Source: Poronia punctata (taxonomy: Eukaryota > Ascomycota > Sordariomycetes > Xylariales > Xylariaceae). From it: a stretch of 18,885 nt of DNA. Within the stretch, counting starts at the first letter, position 1, and every line of letters begins with the position of its first letter. The notes under the pieces are model-generated. The model saw only the letters and a program-made list of their open reading frames with translations, did not search any database and was not told the origin of the DNA. Positions 9,238 to 18,720 of this stretch are shown here, one piece after another. Where the stretch lies: contig MU401675.1 of assembly GCA_022579005.1 (NCBI GenBank), forward strand, positions 41,424 to 60,308, in the 5' to 3' direction. The translations under genes were made by a program, and so were the position numbers.

Positions 9238-10257
9238 TATAGTACTAGTAATATTTTATGCATTAAAGCTATTTTTACTTTTATTTTTTAGTATAGTATT
9301 GCTAGTATTATAAAAATAACTTAATTTTGCATTACTAGTATTATTACTAGTACTTATAATTTAATTAAGTTATAAACTTATATTTTAATAAACTAAACTT
9401 TTTTATTTTTTAGTATAGTTATACTAGCTATATTCTTTTTTTATATTATTTAATATACTTTTATTATAATTATTTATTAGTATATAGCAGCGCTTTTATA
9501 AAGTTTAATTTTTTTATAATAAAGTATTTAATAGTTATTAGTTTATATTTTAATACAACGTATTATAAAGGAACCTATTATAAAAATAAAGTCCTATAGC
9601 TTTAAATTAAATAGCTAAATTAAATAAAAACTAGCGTACTAAAGTTAATTAGTTAGTAATAATTAATTAACTTAACCTTGCTAGATTTTTTCCTTTTTAT
9701 ATTATTAATTTATAAAATTTACTATATTACTTTATAGTTCCTTTTACTAAATAGTGCAATAAGTGCAAATTAATACAATTAATTTTAGTTATTTTCTATT
9801 TTTTTGCAGCAGCAAATAAGTATAAATTAAAAAGTTTATTATTTTTTTAAACTTTAAAGCTTAATTTGCACCTTTTTAAAGGCGCAAAGCCCCTCTAAGC
9901 AAAGCAATATTGCAAAAGTTGTTTTTTTAAACCTTTTGCAAAGCTATTTAATTAAAAAACTAGTTAAAGTTATTTTTTTAAATTTTTTTAATTAATAGCA
10001 AGTTAATTATATTTTTATAAAAGCTTTTTTATATTAAGCAAAAACCTTGTAAATAAGTAAAAATTATATAATTTTTTTTAAATAGCTAAAGCTATTTTTA
10101 TACTATTATATTTAGGTTATAAATAAAGCAATCTTTTATAGCGCTAACGTTTATAATTACTTTTACTAAGGCCTAATTTATTAAAATGCTTAGCTATACT
10201 TTATACGTTATAAATTGCTTATTTTTTTAAACTTATAAAGTATAAAAGTATTATATA
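9238..10257. other. Unassigned AT-rich spacer between the two retrotransposons
   Basis: This 1.0-kb interval carries the same depleted base composition but no recognisable protein remnant and no long repeat shared with either element. It holds an imperfect inverted repeat (AAAGGAAC at 9567-9574 and its complement at 9737-9744) and a pair of hairpins around 9865-9941 in a patch richer in G and C (9868-9910). It may be remnant host DNA or an older repeat that received both insertions. Confidence 0.55.
9865..9941. repeat. Two adjacent hairpins in a less-mutated patch
   Basis: 9865-9875 (TTTGCACCTTT) pairs with 9878-9888 (AAAGGCGCAAA) with one mismatch. 9910-9918 (TTGCAAAAG) pairs perfectly with 9933-9941 (CTTTTGCAA). 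The patch contains GCGCAAAGCCCCTC, unusually GC-rich for this block. Its function is unknown. Confidence 0.5.
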
Positions 10258-10262
10258 AAATA
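10258..10262. repeat. Target site duplication AAATA (left copy, copia element)
   Basis: AAATA directly precedes the left LTR and is repeated exactly at 16562-16566 after the right LTR. Five bases is the usual duplication length for this class. Confidence 0.75.
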
Positions 10263-10651
10263 TGTTGGTCCGGCTAGGGGTTGATATGATTACAATACGT
10301 TACTATTTGTAGTACTATGTTAACTTAATTAACAAAAAAGAAAAGGAAGTTATAAGGACTTTTTTTAGCAAGTCTTATATAGCTATAAAGGTTTTTAATT
10401 AATTAAGACCTATTAGCAATACAAGAGGGACACGTATACCTTACGTATTTAATACGTAAAGAACGCGTACTTTATATATACTAGTTACGTACTATGTACG
10501 TATACTGCGCGTATACTTTTCTAATAAGGTAAGTCTAACGCAATTTATAATAAATGTGTAAAAAACTAAATATTTATGTTTATAAGATATTTGCGTTTTA
10601 ATAGTCTTAATATAGTTAATAAGGTTAAAGGTATTAAAAGGGATTCTAATA
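10263..10651 (-). repeat. LTR of copia element (3' LTR in element orientation)
   Basis: This 389-bp copy aligns without gaps to 16173-16561. I count about 54 differences by hand, all transitions. It keeps the TGTTGGTCCGGCTAGGGG start that is mutated in its partner, while its own end reads CTAATA where the partner has CCAACA. Mutations therefore struck both copies independently after insertion. It contains a cluster of small palindromes at 10441-10516. Confidence 0.95.
10441..10516. repeat. Palindrome cluster inside the copia LTR
   Basis: Three inverted repeats lie close together: TTACGTATT/AATACGTAA (10441-10459, one-base centre), TACGTAC/GTACGTA (10486-10502, three-base centre) and GTATAC/GTATAC (10500-10516, five-base centre). 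The first is degraded in the other LTR. Repeated ACGTA-type palindromes could be binding sites in the LTR promoter; that role is inference. Confidence 0.5.
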
Positions 10652-10669
10652 CTTGCTATTTTTTTTTTA
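10652..10669 (-). other. Putative polypurine tract of copia element
   Basis: On the minus strand a run of ten A followed by TAGCAAG directly abuts the 3' LTR. It is the purine-rich side of the interior and agrees with the orientation given by the protein remnants. Confidence 0.45.
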
Positions 10670-10774
10670 ACTATATTTTTATTTTTTTGTGCTTTTGTTT
10701 TTAATTTGTAAGCGATCTACTATTGCTTTAATTTTTATTTATATCTAATTTGTTATAATAAAGGACTTAAGTGC

Positions 10775-13700
10775 TTAGTTAAAAGTCCTCTTTGTAAACA
10801 AATCTACAAAGTTATCTTTTTTGTTAATTTAACATACTTTTGCAATCTTTTTTTTTTTATAAAATTCTTATAACAACATTATATTAATTATAAAGCGTTT
10901 TTTTTGCGTACTTTTAAGTTTTATAAAATATTAGTAAAGCGACTTAAAATTGGTGCAAAGTACTAAAAAAATTAAAGGTAATTTAAGTACTTTAAAAATT
11001 AAGTATAAAGTAGTACGTAAAATAATAGCGCTATTAACTCCGTTAACTATACTATATAGTTTACTAGTAAAAATAAATTAAGTAATGCGCTTATATTTAC
11101 TTAAGTTCTAGTATATAATATTATTAGTAATTTTACATTTATTTTGCTTATAATTTAAAATTAATTTAGTAGCAAAAATAATAATAAAACTAATTTAAAA
11201 GCTTAGGTCGGTATTATTAGCAAATAATCTATTTATAAAAATAAATAGCTTTGCTTTTATTAAGTCTAAAAGTATATATGTTAATTTACAGTGCTTATTT
11301 TTAATTTGCTAGTTAATTTGCTTATTTAACGCTTAAATATTATCTTTTATAAGTTTAGTAACTTATATAGCTATTAATAAGTTAAATACAGCTTTAAGTT
11401 AATATATACTACTAATATATATACTATGTGCCTTTTAGCTAACGTATTGCTAAAAAGCATTAACTAAAATAAAGTTAATTTTAATTAGATTTTTTGCTTA
11501 ACCTTTTTATATAAAGATTACTTTTTTATTTTAAAAAGTAACCTTTGCATTATTAAACTTAATAGCTTATCTTTTATTAAAAAATTGCTTTAGTTTTGCT
11601 TTAAATTTAGCTTTAAAAAGTTTGCTTTTTTTCTTAGCTAAAAACGTTAATATAGCAAATAATAAAGTATTATCTGTTTATATTGCAATAATGCTAAATT
11701 TATTATATTTGCTTTTTATAAATAGTAAGCAAAGGTTATAAGTTAATGTTACTATTTTAAATTAATTTTAATAATGTTTATAATAAGTTTAGAACTAGTA
11801 TAAACTAAATTTAGCTAAACTATAAAGAAAGCAAAGTAACTAAAAAATAGTACTTTTAAAGTATTTTTTTTTAAGTTTAATAAGTAAACATATATATATA
11901 ATATAAAAAAGGGTATCTTTTAACTATATATATGCTTACATAATGTTTTTTAGCTTACTATAAGCGTTATAATCTTAAATTAAAAACAGTACAAGTATAA
12001 GTATAACTTATTAACTTATTTATTAAATAGTTAAAGCTTAACACAAAACCGTCTTTTTTTTATAGTTATTATAGCTTTAAACTACTAGTTATAATTTTTT
12101 ATAAAGCTAGGTAGTTTTGCTTTTAATTTTGCGTACTATTTAAAACAAAAATAGCTTAATATTTAAGTACGTTTTAAAGTTAAAACAAATAAACTTAAAT
12201 ACTCTTATGCTTAAAAAATTATCGATTTTTAAAGCGTTAGATTTTTTAAAAAGTAAACTAAAAGTAAAAATAATGCTTTTATTTTTTAGCTTTAACAATA
12301 ATTAAAAATTTACCTTCTTTTTTGCGTTTAAATACGTTTTTAGTACTATTATATACTTAAATTGTACTATTAAAAAGTACTATAATATAATAATTATTGT
12401 TTTGCTTTTTTTTAGTTTTTTATAAAGGCAGCAAATAATTGCTAAAGTAATAAAAAGTTATAAGTCCTCTACTTTTGCTAAAAGTATATTTTAATTTACA
12501 CTTGCTTTATAGTTAGTCTAGTTTGCGTTTACTAAAAATTTGTTTACGCGTTAATATAGTTTTACTTATATATAATAAAACTTTGTTAGTTTATTAACTA
12601 TGTTAATAATAATATTTTTACTTTTAATTGCTTAAACTTTAAAAAAACTATTTTATTTTTGCTTTTTTTACTAAATAAAAACTTTACTTTATAAGAAAAA
12701 AGTAAAAACAAAAAGTAAATTAAAGCTATTTTAAGTATTAAGCGTATATAATATGCCTACTTTTGCCCTTTTATTCTAAATAGCTTTTATAGCCTTTTAA
12801 ATAGCTTTTATATGCTAAATAATTTTAGGTAACAGTAGCAAATTATAATTAATTTGTAAATAAGTACTAAATACTAATAAAGTAAGTACTAGTTTATTAA
12901 GTCTTATAGTGTTATTAAAAGCTTTTATTGCTATTTGCAAAATTAATTTATTATTGTTTTAGTAGCTAATCTCTTTTTTAATTATATTAAAAGCGCAGCG
13001 TAAAAAAGCATATGCGCGTTTAATCTTGCTAAGTGCTTAATATGCTTTAATAAGCATTTTTTTATATATAATTTTTATAATCCTAGCACTAGTTTAAAAC
13101 TTCTTTAAAGCAAAGTTAGTACTAAGATTATATATTATATAATTAAGCAATTTTTAATAAACGTTAATTTAGCACTTATAAAGTGCATTTTACGCCTTAC
13201 GTGCTTTTATTATTTAAATAAAAGTTGCAGCTTAAAATAACATAGCTAAATTAATAACGTAAAAAACCTATTTTTTATTAATTTAAACTATGTTAATAAT
13301 AACCTTATAGTTAAATTTATAGTTATTTTTTAAAGTAAATTTAAAGCGTTTTAGTGCTAGGTTATACGTTTAGCAATAGTAGCAAAATTTCTAAATTTTT
13401 TTTAAAATAAAATAATTTACTTTATAACCTGCTATAGTTAACATTTGCTTTAGTTTTGCTGCTTTAAAGTGCTTAAATTATTTATAAAGTTAGCATAACT
13501 TAGTTTTAGTAAAATATGTAATTATTTTGCTAAAGTACGTATTAAAAAACAAATATTCTTATTTATAAATAACTAGTATTATATTGTTATTGCTTTAAAC
13601 AATAACATTTTTAATATTGTTAAAATAAGTACTAACGTAGTTAACGTTATATAGTAAAAATAAAAAAAAAGTAAGCGTATTTAAAACGTAATACATAGTT

Positions 13701-14377
13701 ATTTTAAAAAGGTTTTATATTTAAATTGTACTAATACTTTTAATAATATTGCTGCTACTAAATTTAATACAAACTTTGCTTAGTTTTTATACTATATTTG
13801 CTTTTAAATTTAAGCGTAAGTATACTTTTAATTGCGCTTTTTTAACTATTAAATAGTTAAAAGCACTTATATTTTATAATTTGCTTTAATATTCTACTTT
13901 ATACAGATTTTCTAAAATAAATTAATTTGCTAGCGTTTTAGCTTTAAATTGCTATATATTCTTACTTATAACACAATGTATATATACAGCGTTTATTAAA
14001 AATTAAGTAGATTTTTTTGCTATTTTATTGTTAATTTTATTTTATTTATAGTTTAAATTTAAAACAGTTTTAAGGATACTTTTTATATTTATTAAATATT
14101 AAAAAAATATTTTAATATCTAGTTTATAGCTATAAATTATTTTATATATAGTAAAAAACTAGCATTTTATTTTATATTATTTTTTAATTAGATAATTAGT
14201 TAAAAAACAACTATTTTTTCTATATACAAAACACTTATACTTTTGCTTTAATAAGTTTAATTTACTTTTAAAACTAAAGCAATATAGTATTAAATTATTT
14301 TTATTATAACCGTAATTATTATACTTGCAATTTATATAAAACGCAGTACTGCTTTTGCTATTATTTGCTACTTGCAA
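10775..14377 (-). pseudogene. gag-pol: Ty1/copia gag-pol polyprotein remnant
   Basis: Recognisable blocks lie in one minus-strand frame. 14192-14233 is a zinc knuckle of pattern C-x2-C-x4-C-x4-H, with the second Cys and the His both now Tyr (KCFVYRKNSCFLTNY). 13373-13384 is the integrase CxxC (FCYYC), intact, followed by RFKFTLK. 13166-13318 is the integrase core: IINIV, whose Asn (13292-13294) sits at the first catalytic Asp, then VFYVIN, FxAATFI and YKC-stop-INVY. 11666-11820 is reverse transcriptase: SLY, then NLCLLF, then TDNT, with the Asp pair now Asp-Asn (11669-11674). 10775-10870 is the RNase H C-terminus, with KKDNFVDLFTK ending in a stop 124 bases from the LTR. The polyprotein would have supplied the capsid, protease, integrase, reverse transcriptase and RNase H for transposition. 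The shared frame over 3.6 kb indicates no net indel. Stops throughout make it nonfunctional. Confidence 0.92.
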
Positions 14378-16172
14378 ACATACTTAAAAGTTAAAAAACA
14401 AACCTTTAAACGTCAGCTTTTAGTAAATAAGTGCTATATTAAACTTAAATATATTTTTGCACGCGCATACTACGTTTATTACTAAGTAAATTTCACTTTA
14501 ATACGCAGCGCTAAGTACTTACTAAGCTTTTATAATCTTATTAATTATAAAGTTAAAAGCTTTTATAAAGGTTTTATTTAGGTTTTTTTTATAAATGTTT
14601 TAATATATAATTATTATTTAATTAATAAAGTATTAAAACTAATTTGCAATATTATTAAAATGCAAATCTAACTTAAAATATATTTTTATTTATAACTTAT
14701 TAAAGCTAATTTGCTATATAAAGTACTATTTAGCGCGTTTATTAAAAATTATTAAAAATATAGCCTAATACTAGTTTTTTATTATTTTGATTTAGCAGCA
14801 CATATTAATAAAAATTTATACCTTATTATATAATAGGTTATAAAGCTTGCTTATATAATTTTAGTCTTTTTACTATATTTTTATAAACATAGCAATTTTT
14901 TTAAAAGTAAAAAAGATATTGTTTATTAAATATATTAAAAGTAGATTATAAAGTAAAACATAGTTAAATTCTTGCAAATTTAAGTACAAGGTTAAAATGT
15001 CTTTATACTTAATAGCTTAAGTAAAAGCAGCTTGCTATTAAAGCGCAACTAGCTTGCTAGCAAGTAAAAAATCTTTTAGTTATAAGCGCTTAAAAGTATA
15101 TAAAGTATATATAGCTTATATAGCTTATAATGCTTAAAGGGTTAAAAAAGGTTAAAAAGCAAGTTAAGTGCTTTAAAAAGCTTAAAAAGCTTAAAAAGCC
15201 TAAGCTTTTTAATTAGTTACTAGTACTTTTTAAATTAATTATAATTTAAATATATACTATTATATAAATTTTTTATTATTAAAGTTAAACAAAAAGGTTA
15301 TTTTAAGTGCTTTTTTTTTAAATAATAAAACTAAAAAAAGGTATTAAAGTCTTTTAATAATTACGTTACTAAAAATAATAGCAACTAAACAGTTACTTAT
15401 AAAGGTTTAAAGGTTTGCTAAAGTGTTATTAAGCCTTTTTTGCTATAATATTAGCAGTAATATATATTAAATTATACGTACTAATACGTTAAAATTTTAA
15501 CGTATTTATCCTTTAAAATTTTTTTAAACAGCTTATAAAAAATCTTTGCTATTAAAAAGTATATATAAGTACTTAGTTATTTTTATTAAAACGTACGTAT
15601 TTAGCTTATTTTTTGTTACCGTTTTAAAGTTAATTTTTTTATTTTTTTAAAGTTTAAAAACAATATGCTATTAAAAAAAGTATATAGCTATCCTAGTATT
15701 TTTAAATATTTTAGCCTAATTTAAGTTTATATTACAAGCGTTTTTAAAACAAAAAAAAAGCTATTAAAATTAATAAGCTTTTTATTATAGTTGCTTTTTT
15801 AAATTAAATTTAAAATAACTACTAAGGTTAAGATTTAATAATAATGCTATTATAAATTAATACTAATTAGTCTTTAAATTAGCTATAAATTAATTATAAT
15901 AGTAAAAATGCTTACTATTTTTTATTTTATTATTAAATAACCTACAAAACACGTACTATAATTTTGCGTTAGCTTTTCTTGCATACTATAATTTTACTAG
16001 GGGTTTATTAAAGCAATTTAATTTAGATCTTCTGTTTAGCACTTTACTTAAAGTAGTTTTCAAAAGCAATACAAAGCTAAAGCAACTTTAAGTTAGGTTA
16101 AAAGCAAGTACGACAATAGTCTCTGTCTTTAAACCTTGCTTTTTTATAGTTGCTAATTTAACTACTAATTAG
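14378..16172 (-). other. Copia element leader and N-terminal gag, not resolved
   Basis: This 1.8-kb interval lies between the 5' LTR and the zinc knuckle and should hold the primer binding site, leader and gag start. I could not fix a start codon or match the sequence to a known gag. Near 15111-15210 are short repeated units (TTAAAAAGC-type and TATAGCTTATA). The interval is as heavily mutated as the rest of the interior. Confidence 0.55.
15160..15201. repeat. Short tandem run of CTTAAAAAG units
   Basis: Three near-identical units CTTTAAAAAG, CTTAAAAAG and CTTAAAAAG follow one another from about 15170, ending in CCTAAGCTTTTT, which can fold back on them. It lies within the gag-side interior of the copia element. 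Confidence 0.45.
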
Positions 16173-16561
16173 TATTAGTCTAGCTAAAGGTTAATATAAT
16201 TATAACATATTACTATTTATAGTACTATATTAACTTAATTAACAAAAAGAAAAAAGAAGTTATAAAGACTTCTTTTAGCAAGTTTTATATAGCTATAAAG
16301 GTCTTTAATTAATCAAAACCTATTAGCAATACAAAAGGAACACGTACACCCTATATATTCAATACATAAAGGACGCGTACTCTATATATACTAGTTACGT
16401 ACTATATACGTACACTGCGCATATACTTCCCTAATAAGGTAAGTCTAACGCAATCTATAACAAATATGTAAAAAACCAAATATCTATATCTATGAAATAT
16501 TTGCGTTTTAATAGTCCTAATGTGGTTAATAAGGTCAAGGGTATTAAAAGGGATTCCAACA
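16173..16561 (-). repeat. LTR of copia element (5' LTR in element orientation)
   Basis: It is the partner of 10263-10651 and equal in length. It retains the CCAACA terminus (TGTTGG on the sense strand) and words such as ACACGTACACCC. As the 5' LTR it should carry the promoter; on the minus strand TATATATAG at 16382-16390 is the best TATA-like word. Confidence 0.95.
16382..16390 (-). promoter_or_regulatory. TATA-like element in copia 5' LTR
   Basis: The minus strand reads TATATATAG here, and TATATATAAAG at the matching place in the other LTR (near 10470-10480). It sits about in the middle of the LTR, where a U3 core promoter could be. Because AT-rich words are expected by chance, only its conservation between LTRs supports it. 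Confidence 0.3.
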
Positions 16562-16566
16562 AAATA
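16562..16566. repeat. Target site duplication AAATA (right copy, copia element)
   Basis: This exact match to 10258-10262 lies immediately outside the right LTR. Confidence 0.75.
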
Positions 16567-17120
16567 CTTATTTTTTTAAATTTATACTAAACATTTCCTT
16601 TTATTTTTTATTTATTATATATATTTATTTTTTATATTTTTTTTTAGTTAAATAAGCTAAATAAATAAAATAAGTAATAATAGCAGCAAAGCTAATAATA
16701 ACTTTATTATAAGCAATATTAATAAATTAAGTTATAAGTTTTAAATAATTTACGTTATTAATATATTAACTTTACTAAATTATTATAATTTACTTAATTT
16801 TTAAGTGTTACTTAAACTTTAATAAAACTTATAAAATAATTTATATACTATAAGCATAAAAAATATTAAAAAATAAAAAAACAATAAAGCAATATAGTAA
16901 GCTTTAAAATAAAACATATTTAATTAAAAACAGTTTTAAAAGCAAACTAATTAAACTATTAAATACTTAATAAATTAAATTAAAAAAGTAAACAATTTTT
17001 AAACAAATATAAAATTTAATATAAAGTTTATAATAAGTAAAATAAACTTATTTATTTAAACTACTTAAAGCAAGCTAGCAATACTATAACTATTAACTTT
17101 AATATAAGCATATTTAATAA

Positions 17121-17245
17121 GTTAAAAGCAAGCGTACTTTATATAAAAGCAAGCGTACTTTATATAAAAGCAAGCGCACTTTATATAAAATCTAGCGCAA
17201 CTTAATTTAGCGCACTTTATATAAAAGCAAGCACGCTTTATAATT
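17121..17245. repeat. Tandem array, 21-bp unit
   Basis: The unit AAAAGCAAGCGTACTTTATAT repeats with a period of 21 bases from about 17125. There are three good copies and two degenerate ones, the last ending GCAAGCACGCTTTATAA. Differences between copies are mostly C/T and G/A. The GCAAGCG core is richer in G and C than the surroundings. Confidence 0.8.
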
Positions 17246-18664
17246 TAAAAATAAATTTAAATAATATAACTAGCATAAAAGCTAAAAATAAAAATAGCAT
17301 ACTTATAACCTACTTAGCAAGCATTTAAACTTTATATATTTAAAATAAACATATTATATAAAAAAATTTTAAACTTTAAAAGCTTTTTTTTAAACCTAAG
17401 CTAAGCTAATAACTTTTATAAAAATAGCAATGCTTTATTATAAGTTAACTTTTAATTAACTAGTTATATATTTTTTAAAAATAACTAATTTTAAATTTAA
17501 TTTATAAAGCTTTTAACTTAATAATTTTTAATTTAACTTTTAACTAAACTAATAATAATAAATACTTTAAAAAGTTATTTTAACTATTTAAAAAAACCTA
17601 ATGTTTTATATTATATATATAATTAAAACTTAAACAAAAATTATAATAAAATAAATAGCAAGCAAAAGCTTTTAAAAAAAACTTTAAAAAAAACCTAAGC
17701 AATAGTAATAATAATAGCCTTTTATAAAAACTACTAAAACTTATAAAGCTATAAAAACTATTAAGTTTATAAAAACTATTTAAAAGCAATAAATACTTAT
17801 ACTATAACTTAATATTGCTATTTAGTAATAATTTTAATAATTAAAAAATAAAAATTAAAAAAAAAATATTAGCACTTTTATACTTAACTTTAAAAATTTA
17901 AAAAACTTTAATTAAATAAATAAAAAATTTAAAACTATTTATATAAATATATAAGCTTTTATTAATAAAATTAATACTATATTAAAAAATACTAAAAGTA
18001 GCACTTATAAAAGCTAGTTAGTATAGCTATAGCTTATTTTATTAAGCAAAGCTATAGCTTATTAGTAAAATTTAATCTTTACTATTAAAAAAAAAAACGT
18101 TTTTAAAATAAAAGTATTTAAAAAATAATAAACTAACTTAGCTAACGTTTTATTATAGCTTTAAGTATTACTACTAAAAAAAGCAACTTTTTATAGCTTA
18201 AGCTTAAAAATATTATATATAATAAAAATATATTAAAAAAATACTTTTAAAAAAAGCTTAAATACGCTAAAGCAAATTACTTACTAGCAAGCAACAATTT
18301 TAACTAAATAAAAGTAGTTATAGCTATATAGTTAGTAATAAACCTAGCTTTAAAGCAAAATATACTTATACTTAACTAAAAAAAAAGTCTTAGCAAATAT
18401 TTTAAACTTTTTGCTTATAAAAAAGCAGTACTTTTATTAGCAACTAAATTTATATACTTTTAAGTTTAAAAAAAAAATAAGCAAAGTAGCTAAATAACTT
18501 TTTTAAAAACTAATTAAATAATAAAAACAATAATAAAACTAAAGGCTACTAGCAAAATAAATATAAAAAAAGCTATAATTATAATAAAAGTTAAAATTAT
18601 AACAATTGCAGTTATTATAAAAATAACTATAAAAAAACAAATACTAATTTAAAAATTAGAAAAA

Positions 18665-18720
18665 AAATAAAAATAAACCTTAAAATAAAAATAAAAATAA
18701 ACCTTAAAATAAAAATAAAT
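18665..18720. repeat. Tandem duplication, 24-bp unit
   Basis: AAATAAACCTTAAAATAAAAATAA occurs twice with a 24-base period (the CC pairs at 18678-18679 and 18702-18703). It is a simple A-rich duplication with no assigned role. Confidence 0.6.

Larger units (their letters stand above)
10263..16561 (-). mobile_element. Dead Ty1/copia LTR retrotransposon, minus strand, 6.3 kb
   Basis: Two 389-bp direct repeats bound the element and AAATA duplications flank it. The better-preserved termini together give TGTTGG at the left (left copy) and CCAACA at the right (right copy), a perfect terminal inverted repeat. On the minus strand the LTR therefore begins TGTTGGAATCCC, a start often seen in copia LTRs. 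Protein remnants on that strand occur in copia order: gag-type zinc knuckle, integrase, reverse transcriptase, RNase H, with integrase before reverse transcriptase. All four lie in the same frame, as expected for the single gag-pol polyprotein of this superfamily. Stops are frequent and active-site residues are changed, so it is inactive. Confidence 0.95.

Noticed and set aside
13289..13312. Plus-strand YVNNNLIV, resembling a mutated YVDD reverse transcriptase box
   Set aside because: The minus strand of the same bases is the copia integrase core, in frame with the zinc knuckle and RNase H. A similar plus-strand string near 12603 shows it arises easily in this composition.
17121..17245. CRISPR array
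   Set aside because: The repeats are head-to-tail with no spacers, and the genome is eukaryotic.
17598..17789. Minus-strand open frame of 63 codons
   Set aside because: Low-complexity Leu/Phe/Ser/Tyr translation with no family resemblance; expected from AT-rich sequence with few stops in one frame.
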